A DNA stretch of 64,000 nucleotides from positions 8,034 through 72,033 of the forward strand of contig DIXG01000024.1 in the NCBI GenBank assembly GCA_002436005.1. The letters are read 5' to 3'. The notes beneath the pieces are model-generated. The model did no database searches and was not told where the DNA came from. It was given only the letters and a program-made list of their open reading frames with translations. This DNA is from Anaerolineaceae bacterium UBA6086 (lineage in GTDB: Bacteria > Chloroflexota > Anaerolineae > Anaerolineales > Anaerolineaceae). Below, in pieces: positions 1 through 8,362 of the stretch. The position numbers and the translations under genes were made by a program. Every line of letters begins with the position of its first letter. Position 1 is the first letter of the stretch.

Positions 1-7
1 AGGTAGG

Positions 8-40
8 GGGTAATACTTTACCCGCCCCTATATTTAGGGG
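8..40 (+). promoter_or_regulatory. Two adjacent palindromes, the second NrdR-box-like
   Basis: Two 16-bp inverted repeats with perfect 6-bp arms and 4-bp centres stand side by side at 8-23 (arms GGGTAA/TTACCC) and 25-40 (arms CCCCTA/TAGGGG). The core of the second, CTATATTTAG, matches the known NrdR-box core CWATATWTWG. They lie just before nrdR and nrdJ, so autoregulation by NrdR is likely. Known NrdR boxes usually come in pairs about 31 bp apart centre to centre; here the centres are 17 bp apart, so a true partner box may lie before the window. Confidence 0.55.
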
Positions 41-83
41 TTGTTGTTAAAAATTACCACAAATCATGAGAAGGGTTGGTTTC

Positions 84-539
84 ATGCAGTGTCCCTATTG
101 CCAGCACAATAAATCCCGAGTTGTTGATACAACAAAGGACGCTCCCGGCGGGATCAGGCGCCGCCGTGAATGCCTGGAATGCGGTCAACGGTTCAGCACG
201 CTCGAACGGCCCATACTGGCAATACCACTTCTCATTAAACAGGATGGTACCCGCGAAGAATTTAACCATGATAAATTGATGCAGGGCATTCGAATTGCCT
301 GTGCAAAACGGCCCGTCCCCGCAGCCGATATGGAACGTCTTGTTGGCGAAATTGAATCAAGCTTACAACGCATGGGGAAATCTGAAGTTTCATCGCGTGT
401 GGTAGGCGATATGGCGATCAGAGGTCTGAAAGAATTGGATCATGTCGCTTATATTCGCTACGCCACCGTTTATTTACAGCTGGATGACTTGCAAGCCATT
501 CGCACAGAAATTGATCAACTGCTGTCAGAAGAATCTTAA
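84..539 (+). CDS. nrdR: Transcriptional repressor NrdR
   Basis: NrdR is a zinc-ribbon/ATP-cone repressor that senses dATP/ATP and shuts off ribonucleotide reductase genes by binding NrdR boxes. The 151-residue protein has the usual family length. The N-terminal zinc ribbon shows CPYC near residue 3 and CLEC near residue 31, followed by the ATP-cone (KQDGTREEFNHDKL) and the end motif VAYIRYATVY. An in-frame ATG lies 18 bases upstream at 66, but the family begins M-x-CPYC, and AGAAGGG precedes the ATG at 84 by 8 bases, so 84 is chosen. nrdJ, its probable target, starts 27 bases downstream, and a NrdR-box-like palindrome lies upstream. Confidence 0.95.
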   Translation: MQCPYCQHNKSRVVDTTKDAPGGIRRRRECLECGQRFSTLERPILAIPLLIKQDGTREEFNHDKLMQGIRIACAKRPVPAADMERLVGEIESSLQRMGKSEVSSRVVGDMAIRGLKELDHVAYIRYATVYLQLDDLQAIRTEIDQLLSEES

Positions 540-566
540 AGATTTTACGGACACACAAAGGAGAAA

Positions 567-3128
567 ATGATGACCGAATCGGCATCCTCTGATCAAAAGG
601 GTTTATATTCAACCCCCCCATTACCGGACACCTTACCTGTCATTGACCTGAATGAGAATTCGCGCCAGGTGCTCTCTCGTCGCTACATTCGCAAAAGCAA
701 AGATGGCACACCACTGGAATCTGTTGAAGAGATGTTCTGGCGTGTGGCATTTCATGTGGCAAAAATTGAAGAAAAATGGGATCAGAATACCGATTTGCGC
801 GCAGAAGAATTTTACCATTTGCTCACGAGCAAGAAATTCTTTCCAAATTCACCCACCTTCACAGGCGCTGGCACCCCACTGGGGCAGTTAGCTGCGTGCT
901 TTGTGTTGCCCATTTCAGACGATATGGGGCGCAGAGGCGATGGCATCTTTACCACTTTACGCAATGCAGCGCTGATCCAGCAGACCGGCGGCGGCAACGG
1001 CTTCAGTTTTTCCAGGCTCCGCCCCAGCGGCTCTTCTGTCAAGACTTCCGCTGGAAGAGCGACCGGTCCAATTGGTTTTTTGCGGGTTTATGACCAGGCT
1101 TTTGCTGAGATTGCACAGGGCGGCACACGTCGCGGCGCCAACATGGGCGTCCTGCGGGTCGATCACCCCGACATAGAAGAGTTCATTTCCTGCAAAACCA
1201 ATGAGAACGCGATTACCAATTTCAATATCTCCGTGGGTATAACGGATGCGTTTATGAGAGCGGTCCAGGCGGATGAAGATTGGGAATTGAAATTTGCAGA
1301 TGAAAACGCTGCCGGATATAACCAGATCAATGGTGACCTGGATGCCGCAATCGATGCTGGACATCCCGTAAAAACCTATAAAACTGTTCGTGCGCGTGAC
1401 TTGTTCGACAAAATCGTCACCCAGGCCCATCACAACGGCGAACCCGGCATGCTGTTCTTAGACACCGCCAACCGCGACAACCCGGTCCCGCATCTTTATC
1501 GGCTTGAATCGACCAACCCTTGCGGTGAGCAGTGGCTTGGTCCTTATGAAAACTGCTGCCTGGGTTCCATCAATCTGGCAGAACATTTCGGACCAGACCT
1601 ATCGGTGGATTGGGAAGGCTTACAACAGACGGTCGAAACAGCAACCATCTTCCTCGATGATGTTGTAGAAGCAAACGCCTATGTTCCGGCAGTGCCCCAG
1701 CTGGAAGAGGCTGCCAAACAATGCCGCAGGATCGGGTTGGGGATCATGGGTTTGGCAGACTTGCTCTATCACGTTCAGATCCCCTATAGCAGCGAAGAAG
1801 GCCAGGAATTCGCTGCACAGGTGATGGAATTCATTCGCTATCATGCCATGAAAACCAGCATTTCCCTTGCCAAAGAGCGCGGCAGCTTTCCGGCGATTGA
1901 AGGCAGCATCTACGACCCTGAAAATCTCAAGTGGTCGCCCCCAAAACCAGTTTTCCCCTACCAACATGACCACAATCGCCCAGCCATCGATTGGGAAGCC
2001 ATTCGTCAGGATATCAAGACACATGGCATTCGCAACGCTGCCCAAACCACTATCGCCCCGACAGGTACCATTGCCACTGTTGCGGGATGTGAAGGGTACG
2101 GGTGCGAGCCAGTGTTCGCACTGGCATATATTCGCCATGTCAACGACGAGGGTAAAGACCTGCTTCTCAACTATGTCAGCCCGCAATTTCAAGAAGCCCT
2201 CGAAAATGAAAACATCGATCCTGAAACCCGGCAAATCATCATCGATCAGGCAATGGAATCCGGCACCTGTCAGCATATCGAGGAACTTCCACAACCGATC
2301 AAAGACGTCTTTGTCGTCTCGGCAGACATCTCCGCCGAAGCCCATGTGCGGATGCAGGCAGCGCTCCAAGCCTTTGTAGACAACAGCCTGTCCAAAACGA
2401 TCAACTTTCCCGCCAATGCCACGACTGAAGATGTGGCAAATGCCTATTTACTTGCCTGGGAACTGGGCTGTAAGGGCATTACTGTCTATGTGACAGGATC
2501 AAGGGAACAGGTGGTTCTGGAAACCCGGGATACTGCGGAAGCCAAATTGAAGGCTGAAGAACAACTTCCCATCTGGTATGAGACAAAAAAGCCGCGACCC
2601 CGCGCGCTTACAGGCTACACCTACTCCATTGAAACCCCCTTGGGCAAAGCCTTTGTCACGGTTAATGAAAACGGGAACAGCCAACCCTTCGAAGTCTTTG
2701 TGAACACAGCCAAAGCCGGCTCTGAAACAGCCGCCCACTCCGAAGCAATCGGTAGATTAATTTCCTACATCCTGCGCATCGCCTCACCTGTCGAGCCCCG
2801 TAAACGTCTCAAATCCGTCATTGACCAGCTGGGCGGCATCGGCGGTGGACAATCCCTCGGCTTTGGCGCAAATCGCATTCGATCACTACCTGATGGAATC
2901 GCCAAAGCGCTAGAGGAATATATAATCAAATATTATGGCGAAAGCGAAAACAGGGGAGAGGATGATTGGTTGGAAGCTCTGCAAACACTGCCCATGCCCG
3001 GGCTCGAATCCGCTGACACCCCTTGCAAACACCAATTTGGTGAACTTTGCCCGGAATGCGGCCAGGCAACGCTGATCAACGAAGAAGGTTGCCGTAAATG
3101 TTACACCTGCGGCTACAGTCAATGCTAA
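567..3128 (+). CDS. nrdJ: Adenosylcobalamin-dependent ribonucleoside-diphosphate reductase (class II)
   Basis: This enzyme reduces ribonucleotides to deoxyribonucleotides using a B12-generated thiyl radical, with or without oxygen. In the 853-residue protein the first redox cysteine is near residue 111 (TPLGQLAACF). The radical site NPCGE is at 317-321, with the partner cysteine 11 residues later at 330, the same spacing as known NrdJ proteins. A phosphate-binding APTGT motif follows near residue 500. The C-terminus carries a CxxC...CxxC zinc-ribbon-like tail with a final cysteine, which in this family relays reducing equivalents. AAAGGAG stands 3 bases before the ATG-ATG start; either ATG may be used. 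It probably forms one transcript with nrdR. No class I or III reductase is seen in the window. Confidence 0.96.
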   Translation: MMTESASSDQKGLYSTPPLPDTLPVIDLNENSRQVLSRRYIRKSKDGTPLESVEEMFWRVAFHVAKIEEKWDQNTDLRAEEFYHLLTSKKFFPNSPTFTGAGTPLGQLAACFVLPISDDMGRRGDGIFTTLRNAALIQQTGGGNGFSFSRLRPSGSSVKTSAGRATGPIGFLRVYDQAFAEIAQGGTRRGANMGVLRVDHPDIEEFISCKTNENAITNFNISVGITDAFMRAVQADEDWELKFADENAAGYNQINGDLDAAIDAGHPVKTYKTVRARDLFDKIVTQAHHNGEPGMLFLDTANRDNPVPHLYRLESTNPCGEQWLGPYENCCLGSINLAEHFGPDLSVDWEGLQQTVETATIFLDDVVEANAYVPAVPQLEEAAKQCRRIGLGIMGLADLLYHVQIPYSSEEGQEFAAQVMEFIRYHAMKTSISLAKERGSFPAIEGSIYDPENLKWSPPKPVFPYQHDHNRPAIDWEAIRQDIKTHGIRNAAQTTIAPTGTIATVAGCEGYGCEPVFALAYIRHVNDEGKDLLLNYVSPQFQEALENENIDPETRQIIIDQAMESGTCQHIEELPQPIKDVFVVSADISAEAHVRMQAALQAFVDNSLSKTINFPANATTEDVANAYLLAWELGCKGITVYVTGSREQVVLETRDTAEAKLKAEEQLPIWYETKKPRPRALTGYTYSIETPLGKAFVTVNENGNSQPFEVFVNTAKAGSETAAHSEAIGRLISYILRIASPVEPRKRLKSVIDQLGGIGGGQSLGFGANRIRSLPDGIAKALEEYIIKYYGESENRGEDDWLEALQTLPMPGLESADTPCKHQFGELCPECGQATLINEEGCRKCYTCGYSQC

Positions 3129-3218
3129 TGGGTGCAGCAATTCACGCACAGAAATGAAGAACGCGAAAAGAAACTGTATAATCAATAACAATAACGTTAT
3201 GATACCGGAGGTAAGGAA

Positions 3219-4043
3219 ATGAAAAACGATTGGCTTCAAGGAACAGTCACAGTGGATGGCGGTATCGAATTGTTTTACACTCGAACCGGCCAGGGAGATA
3301 AGCCCGCACTGGTTCTCGCCCACGGACTCACTGATAATGGACTGTGCTGGCACCAGCTGGCTGCCGATCTTGAGGAAAAATATGACATCATCATGTATGA
3401 TGCCTATGGCCACGGAAAATCATCACGGGTTGATCCTGATAAACGTTTCGACCTGGCAGAGGATTTATTCGAACTGATCAAAGCGCTTGATTTACAAAAA
3501 CCGGGCGTGATCGGCCATTCAATGGGCGCAGCTACAGCAGCAGAATTTGCATTCAGGCATCCAGAGAGTCCATCCTGCCTGGTTCTGGAGGATCCAGCAT
3601 GGATCGATCAGAAGCCTTCTGACGAAGGTGATATCGCCTCCCTCGACACCTGGAAGAAAGAGAATCTGGCAGCCAAAGAGAAATCCGTCAAAGAGCTTGC
3701 CAGGCTCAAGCAAAAAGCCTCACCAAATTGGGAAGAAGCTATCCTGGATGAGTGGGCAAAGTCCAAACATGAAATCGACCCGGCATTTTTTGATCATTAC
3801 CCACGCAAACACACAGATTGGCGAGCGCTTGCCAAAGCCATCAAAGTGCCAACTTTAATTGTGACAGGTGATCACGATTTAGGCGCGCTCATCACACCGA
3901 AAATGGGTGTTGAAGCCATCCAGCTATTGGAAAAGGGTGAATTTGGCCATATCAGCGCTGCCGGGCATTGCGTCCGTTATGAGCAATACCGTCCATACCT
4001 GACTATGGTGAATTTATTCCTTAAGCGAAACATGCCAGCCTAA
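3219..4043 (+). CDS. Alpha/beta-fold hydrolase
   Basis: This is a soluble serine hydrolase of the alpha/beta superfamily, 274 residues long, with no signal peptide. The oxyanion-hole segment LVLAHGLTDN is near residue 31, and the nucleophile elbow GHSMG places the catalytic Ser at 101. The acid is probably Asp218 or Asp220 (TGDHD) and the base His250 (AAGHC). The substrate cannot be told from the sequence; esterase, lactonase and C-C hydrolase members share these motifs. GGAGGTAAGG gives a strong ribosome site 2-3 bases before the ATG. A TATAAT at 3177-3182 may be its -10 box, but no good -35 is visible. The deoxynucleoside kinase follows after 41 bases. Confidence 0.85.
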   Translation: MKNDWLQGTVTVDGGIELFYTRTGQGDKPALVLAHGLTDNGLCWHQLAADLEEKYDIIMYDAYGHGKSSRVDPDKRFDLAEDLFELIKALDLQKPGVIGHSMGAATAAEFAFRHPESPSCLVLEDPAWIDQKPSDEGDIASLDTWKKENLAAKEKSVKELARLKQKASPNWEEAILDEWAKSKHEIDPAFFDHYPRKHTDWRALAKAIKVPTLIVTGDHDLGALITPKMGVEAIQLLEKGEFGHISAAGHCVRYEQYRPYLTMVNLFLKRNMPA

Positions 4044-4084
4044 TCAGCGCTCCCATCCTGAAAATAGCCTGGAAAGAGATCAAG

Positions 4085-4720
4085 ATGACCAAACGATTAA
4101 TCCTGTTAGCCGGAAACATTGGCGCTGGCAAGACCTCACTTACTGAGCGAATTGGGGAACGATTGGGCTGGAAAACGGCTTACGAATCAGTCGCCGACAA
4201 TCCGTATTTGCCCAACTTCTACGAAAATATGAAAGACTGGGCTTTTCATCTTCAGGTATATTTTCTGGGTCATCGCGCTGAACAACACATTTACCTTGCA
4301 GAGCTTCCCGAATCAGCGATTCTGGATCGCAGTATTTATGAAGATGCCTACATTTTTGCCCGGGCGCTGAATCACATGGATAACCTCTCTGACAGAGATT
4401 ATCAAGCCTATCTGCGGCTTTACCGTCTAATTGTTGCGCACCTGCCGAAACCCGACCTGCTCATTTACCTGCAAGCGCCGGTTTCCGTTTTGATGGAGCG
4501 CATCCGCAGAAGAGCCCGGGATATTGAAACCAGCATTGATGAAGGCTATCTGAACCTGTTAGAAAGGTTTTATGAGGAGTGGATTCAGGATTTTGATCTC
4601 TGCCCGGTGCTCACCATCCGCAGTGATGACCTTGATTTCGTGCATAAAACCCAGCATCTTGATATCGTTGTTCAGAGGATCAATGAGAAATTGAGCGGTC
4701 GGGATGAGCTTGTCTTCTGA
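4085..4720 (+). CDS. Deoxynucleoside kinase (dAK/dGK type)
   Basis: This salvage kinase transfers phosphate from ATP to a deoxynucleoside, most often deoxyadenosine or deoxyguanosine in bacterial relatives. The 211-residue length fits the family. The P-loop GNIGAGKT is at residues 10-17. The conserved EDxP-like region is replaced by ESVADNPYLPNFY, as in the bacterial dGK/dAK group. DRS is at 81-83, and the Arg-rich lid RIRRRARDIE is near 139-148. Its position after nrdR-nrdJ groups salvage and de novo dNTP supply. Whether it prefers dA or dG is not decidable by eye. A hairpin terminator follows at 4769. Confidence 0.88.
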   Translation: MTKRLILLAGNIGAGKTSLTERIGERLGWKTAYESVADNPYLPNFYENMKDWAFHLQVYFLGHRAEQHIYLAELPESAILDRSIYEDAYIFARALNHMDNLSDRDYQAYLRLYRLIVAHLPKPDLLIYLQAPVSVLMERIRRRARDIETSIDEGYLNLLERFYEEWIQDFDLCPVLTIRSDDLDFVHKTQHLDIVVQRINEKLSGRDELVF

Positions 4721-4768
4721 TCACCGAATATAATTGACCTTCCACCCTCAACATTACTGAACACAATA

Positions 4769-4805
4769 AGCCTGCAGACACACCCGCTGCAGGCTAAAGT
4801 TTTAT
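4769..4805 (+). terminator. Rho-independent terminator after the dNTP gene group
   Basis: A perfect 9-bp stem pairs AGCCTGCAG at 4769-4777 with CTGCAGGCT at 4787-4795, followed after four bases by a T-rich stretch. It separates the dNTP genes from the ECF operon. Confidence 0.6.
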
Positions 4806-4836
4806 CTCACTCTCACCTTCGAAAAATTATATGACT

Positions 4837-4864
4837 TGCAACTTTTATCCTGAAGTATCGTATA
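4837..4864 (+). promoter_or_regulatory. ECF-type promoter of the sigma operon
   Basis: TGCAAC at 4837-4842 and CGTATA at 4859-4864 are separated by exactly 16 bases. This matches the SigW-like ECF pattern TGAAAC-N16-CGTA with one difference in the -35 box. It lies 28 bases before the sigma factor start, so the sigma factor probably drives its own operon, the usual ECF arrangement. A sigma-70 reading (TTGCAA at 4836 with TATATT at 4861) has a poor 19-base spacer. Confidence 0.6.
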
Positions 4865-4892
4865 TTTATATGGACGAGCGCAAGGAGAAATC

Positions 4893-5489
4893 TTGAGAGA
4901 ACAAGAAGCATTGTGGATCGAAAAAGCGCGCACTGGGGATGACCATGCTTTCGGGTGCCTGGTAGATGCATACCAGCGACCTGTATTCAGCTTGTGTTAT
5001 CGCATGCTCGAAAATAGCCATGATGCAGAAGATGCAGCCCAAGAATCCTTTCTGCGCGCTTATCAAAACTTAAAGAAATACGATCCAGACCGATCCTATG
5101 CCACATGGTTGCTCTCGATTGCGTCTCATTATTGCATTGACCGGATCCGCAAAAAACGCCTTCCACTCGTTTACACCGATGCCCTCCCTCCCGAGATTGT
5201 CCCAGATCGTCATGCACCTGAGCCTGAAAAGGAAATCAGGAAATCGGAACAGGAAGCCCTGATCCAATCGATCCTTTCAGAGCTCAAACCAACTGACCGA
5301 GCAGCTATTGTCCTGCAATACTGGCATGACTATTCAGAAGTGGAAATTGCCGAAGCGCTCGGTCTGACAGTCAGTGCCGTCAAAAGCCGACTCTATCGCT
5401 CAAGGCAAGCTCTGGCAAAAGCCTGGATCAAAGCAGACAATTCATCAGTTACAAAGGAGAGGAGACAACATGAGTCACCAGCCTTTTGA
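4893..5489 (+). CDS. ECF RNA polymerase sigma factor (RpoE family)
   Basis: This 198-residue protein contains only sigma regions 2 and 4. Region 2 spans about residues 14-85 with the -10-recognition helix (DAEDAAQESFLRAY) and a basic end (DRIRKKR). Region 4 spans about 125-175 with the helix-turn-helix SEVEIAEALGLTVSAVKSRL. Extracytoplasmic-function sigma factors redirect RNA polymerase when their membrane anti-sigma partner releases them. The start is TTG; the ATG at 4870 runs into a stop, and AAGGAGAAA precedes the TTG. The gene overlaps the anti-sigma gene by 20 bases, and an ECF-type promoter stands upstream. The inducing signal is not evident; the downstream genes suggest envelope state. 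Confidence 0.93.
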   Translation: MREQEALWIEKARTGDDHAFGCLVDAYQRPVFSLCYRMLENSHDAEDAAQESFLRAYQNLKKYDPDRSYATWLLSIASHYCIDRIRKKRLPLVYTDALPPEIVPDRHAPEPEKEIRKSEQEALIQSILSELKPTDRAAIVLQYWHDYSEVEIAEALGLTVSAVKSRLYRSRQALAKAWIKADNSSVTKERRQHESPAF

Positions 5490-6021
5490 ATCCTGGATCT
5501 TTTCACAAGATCCATTAGAAATCGAACAAAAAAACACCCTGCAAGCCCATCTTGAATCGTGCCAGAGCTGTTCACAGTTGTCAGGCGCCCTGATGGAGAT
5601 GGAAAAGGTTTTCAACGACTCGCCAGCTATCTCACCCGCCCCCGGTTTTACCCAACGCTGGCAAACCCGCCTGGAGCTTGCCCGTCAGCAAAGACAGCAG
5701 AAAAGAATGTGGCTGCTCACCCTGGGGTTATTTGGAGGGGCAACCCTGACTCTGGTGGCTTTGTTCTTGTTGAACCAACCGCAGATCAACCTCGCTTATC
5801 ACTTCAGCCAGTGCGTGGTCACAATCGCACGTCTGACCAGCTTTCTAAACCAGTTATGGCCTACCTTCCAATCCCTTGTTACCAATCTGCCCATCCTGAT
5901 TCCGATCATGGTGATTTTTGGAACTGGCAGCCTGATAGCGGTGATTGTGCTGATCATTGCGTGGTTCAGTTCGATCTTAAAGCTTTATCAACCTGTTCAA
6001 GAAGGAGTAAACACACGATGA
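5470..6021 (+). CDS. Membrane anti-sigma factor with ZAS-type zinc finger
   Basis: The 183-residue protein begins with a cytoplasmic domain bearing His27-x3-Cys31-x2-Cys34, the zinc-binding anti-sigma (ZAS) signature that clamps ECF sigma factors. Two membrane segments follow, at about 81-102 and 141-168. GGAG precedes the ATG at 5470 inside the end of the sigma gene, indicating translational coupling. The last four bases overlap the next gene (ATGA). No protease-cleavage motif can be identified by eye. The protein probably holds the upstream sigma factor at the membrane until a signal arrives. Confidence 0.87.
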   Translation: MSHQPFESWIFSQDPLEIEQKNTLQAHLESCQSCSQLSGALMEMEKVFNDSPAISPAPGFTQRWQTRLELARQQRQQKRMWLLTLGLFGGATLTLVALFLLNQPQINLAYHFSQCVVTIARLTSFLNQLWPTFQSLVTNLPILIPIMVIFGTGSLIAVIVLIIAWFSSILKLYQPVQEGVNTR

Positions 6022-7322
6022 AAAGCATCCATAAAACACTGCTGATCCTCTGTCTATCCATCATCATAACCTTCAGTTCCACCGCCGATGTGGTTGCCGC
6101 GCCTCTTGATGATGATCGGACAATCCTTGGCTCCACTTACACATTGGAAAGCGGCAACATACTGGATGGCAATCTAAACGTGATTGGTGGACTGGTCACC
6201 ATCCAGCAAGACGCTGTTGTGCGCGGCAATATCTACGTGTTGGGTGGGCTTGTCAACTTGGATGGCCTACTGAATGGGAATCTGATAATCTTTGGCGGCA
6301 CTGTCAACCTGGGCGAAACAGCTGTAATTGATGGAGACCTGATCTCTCCAGCCAGCTATGTCAATAAAGACGCACAGGCAGTGATCAAAGGCAGCCAAAC
6401 TGAAGGACTTCATCTCCCCTGGGGCACCTTCGTATCACCACAAATTCCTCAAATCACGCCCTATCGCCAAATGCCGTACCAAATCATGCCTGTATTTTCA
6501 CAGCTGGCATCTGGCACTGCTGTTGGCTTGCTGATCACAGCCCTGGGCGCCTTACTGCTGCTCCTGATGCCAAAATCCGTCGAAAGAATGACCCTGGCGC
6601 TGACTGCCCATCCCTTGCACGTTTTGGGCTATGGCGCCCTGACCGCCGCAGTGATGTTGATCGGCGGTATCATTCTCACGGTCACAATTTGTCTGATCCC
6701 AATCGTGATCCTGGCGGGACTGTCTGTTGGTTTGGCTGCTCTGGCTGGATGGTTGACCTTAGGGTATGCACTGGGTAAACAGATGGAATCCAACATCTTT
6801 AAGACCACCTGGCACCCGGTTCTGACAGCCGTATTGGGAAACCTGGTGCTGTATCTCTTTGCCAGCGCGCTGGATCTGATCCCTTGCATCGGCGGTTTCC
6901 TCGTCTTTGTAGCCTCACTCTTTGGCTTAGGCGTGGTTGTGGTCACCTTGTTTGGAACCCGGGATTACCCGCGCGGCAGCACACCCAGCAGCATGGATAG
7001 GATAATCCTCAACGATCAGATGGAAGATGGCAACCCATCGTCTCCCTCTGTAGATGCGGTGATCTCCGGAGCGCCTGAGCCAAATCAGTCGATTGATGAG
7101 CTTGAGATTTCTCCCCAAACAAACAGCACTCTCAAAGCCGCAGGAATATTGACCATCAACGATGTGCTCTCGCAGCTTAAAGAGAAAGGGACTGCCGTGC
7201 TCAACCTGAAAGAATTAAGCCCTGAGCAAATGGACGAACTGCTATCCAGCTTAGGTGCTGCAGGGTATATTTCACACCAAGATTCAACTGAAGAACCCAC
7301 CGATCTTCAGGATTTGCCATAA
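6018..7322 (+). CDS. Membrane protein: bactofilin-like repeats, membrane segments, alpha-CTD-like tail
   Basis: Residues 1-28 form a signal peptide or anchor. Residues 47-125 are short Gly/Ile/Val repeats (LDGNLNVIGG, VVRGNIYVLGG, LNGNLIIFGG) typical of polymer-forming, bactofilin-like beta-helices. Hydrophobic segments follow at about 165-184, 203-250 (two) and 270-312 (two). The tail at 357-417 strongly resembles the RNA polymerase alpha C-terminal domain: IDELEIS, then STLKAAGI, then TINDVL. The residues that bind DNA in E. coli alpha (R265, N268, G296) are replaced, while the acidic patch that contacts sigma region 4 is kept. Translation is coupled to the anti-sigma gene by an ATGA overlap. 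The function is unknown; a third partner in sigma control or envelope sensing is possible. Confidence 0.7.
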   Translation: MKSIHKTLLILCLSIIITFSSTADVVAAPLDDDRTILGSTYTLESGNILDGNLNVIGGLVTIQQDAVVRGNIYVLGGLVNLDGLLNGNLIIFGGTVNLGETAVIDGDLISPASYVNKDAQAVIKGSQTEGLHLPWGTFVSPQIPQITPYRQMPYQIMPVFSQLASGTAVGLLITALGALLLLLMPKSVERMTLALTAHPLHVLGYGALTAAVMLIGGIILTVTICLIPIVILAGLSVGLAALAGWLTLGYALGKQMESNIFKTTWHPVLTAVLGNLVLYLFASALDLIPCIGGFLVFVASLFGLGVVVVTLFGTRDYPRGSTPSSMDRIILNDQMEDGNPSSPSVDAVISGAPEPNQSIDELEISPQTNSTLKAAGILTINDVLSQLKEKGTAVLNLKELSPEQMDELLSSLGAAGYISHQDSTEEPTDLQDLP

Positions 7323-7365
7323 CCCAAGGGTTCAAAAAATGGATCGTTAATGACAGGAGAATAAA

Positions 7366-8220
7366 ATGAAAAAACAACTGATCTTCGCCACCCTTGCCCT
7401 GCTGATTGCCAGCCTGGCTTGCTCCATTCAAAACGTTCAGATGAAAACCATTGAAACCCAGGAAGTAAGTATCGCAGAAACTTTACCTGATAACCTGACT
7501 GACATAGATTTGGTTTTCAAGATGACCGGCGGTGAATTCTCTGTTCACCCTGGTGCAAGCGGGCTGGTCAATGGCACCATTCGCTATAACATCGCCCAAT
7601 GGGAGCCTGAATTTACCCGCAGCAACCATCGTTATGAAATCAAGCAGGTCAATCCCTTCCGGATTTCGGGCATCCCAACCGGGGATACCGTCAACGAGTG
7701 GGACCTGGCGATTTCCAACGCGGTTCCGCTTGATATCACAATTGAAGGCGGCGCAAGCAAGAACCTGTTTAATTTCTCTGGCCTGCAAATCAGCAATCTC
7801 GCCATCACCCAGGGCGCCAGTGACACAACCATCCAGTTTGATGTTCCCAACCCCATCAGCATGGAGCAGTTCAGATTTACAACAGGCGCTTCATCAGCCG
7901 ATCTCTTTGGCCTGGCGAATGCCAACTTCGAAAAAATGACTATGTCCGCAGGTGCCGGGGATTACACCCTGGATTTTAGTGGAACCCTGAATCAGGAAAC
8001 ATCAGTCGAAATCAAAGCTGGCATCAGCAATCTCACCATCATCATTCCAGCCCAAATGAAAGCTGTGGTAGTCAACGAAGGCACGGTCAGCAGCATCAAC
8101 ACGGAGGGCACCTGGCTTCTGACGGACAACACCTACAACACCCTCATTGAAAGCGGACCAACCCTTACCATCACCCTCAACATGTCAGTTGGGAATGTTA
8201 AACTAATCCGTCAGGACTAA
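7366..8220 (+). CDS. Lipoprotein with toast-rack / DUF4097-like beta repeats
   Basis: The 284-residue protein has a lipoprotein signal peptide with lipobox LASLAC (Cys19), so it is probably anchored outside the cytoplasmic membrane. The rest is made of repeating beta strands with recurring GGASKN, TQGASD, TTGASS and SAGAGD turns, like toast-rack or DUF4097 adhesin-like domains seen near LiaF-type stress genes. GACAGGAG lies a few bases before the ATG. It is the last gene of the ECF operon (44 bases after the previous gene), so it is likely induced by that sigma factor in response to envelope stress. The ligand is unknown. Confidence 0.7.
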   Translation: MKKQLIFATLALLIASLACSIQNVQMKTIETQEVSIAETLPDNLTDIDLVFKMTGGEFSVHPGASGLVNGTIRYNIAQWEPEFTRSNHRYEIKQVNPFRISGIPTGDTVNEWDLAISNAVPLDITIEGGASKNLFNFSGLQISNLAITQGASDTTIQFDVPNPISMEQFRFTTGASSADLFGLANANFEKMTMSAGAGDYTLDFSGTLNQETSVEIKAGISNLTIIIPAQMKAVVVNEGTVSSINTEGTWLLTDNTYNTLIESGPTLTITLNMSVGNVKLIRQD

Positions 8221-8326
8221 TTCAGCCTTCAGAGAGACTGCTCTGGATAGGTCCATAAAACGCCACAATCCAACGAAGTGATGCCAATTTGTTTGTGAAT
8301 AAAATAAAAATTTATTAAAAATAATA

Positions 8327-8355
8327 TTGACGAATTTGAGAAGGTATGGTTTAAT
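8327..8355 (+). promoter_or_regulatory. Sigma-70-like promoter directly before a terminator hairpin
   Basis: TTGACG at 8327-8332 and TTTAAT at 8350-8355 are separated by 17 bases. The predicted start, near 8362, coincides with the base of the hairpin at 8363. No gene follows on this strand. It could be a chance match in AT-rich sequence or the promoter of a very short RNA. Confidence 0.3.
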
Positions 8356-8362
8356 AAAATTA

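Noticed and set aside
1620..2369. 250-codon minus-strand frame inside nrdJ
   Set aside because: It is antisense to a highly conserved enzyme and has no ribosome site or family resemblance.
2910..3413. 167-codon minus-strand frame over the nrdJ end and hydrolase start
   Set aside because: Antisense to two well-supported genes; it has no start signal and its hydrophobic content comes from the complementary codons.
5559..6017. N-terminal extension of the bactofilin-like protein to 5559
   Set aside because: This part overlaps the anti-sigma gene in another frame and has no membrane or signal features; the ATG at 6018 gives a clean signal peptide and an ATGA overlap.
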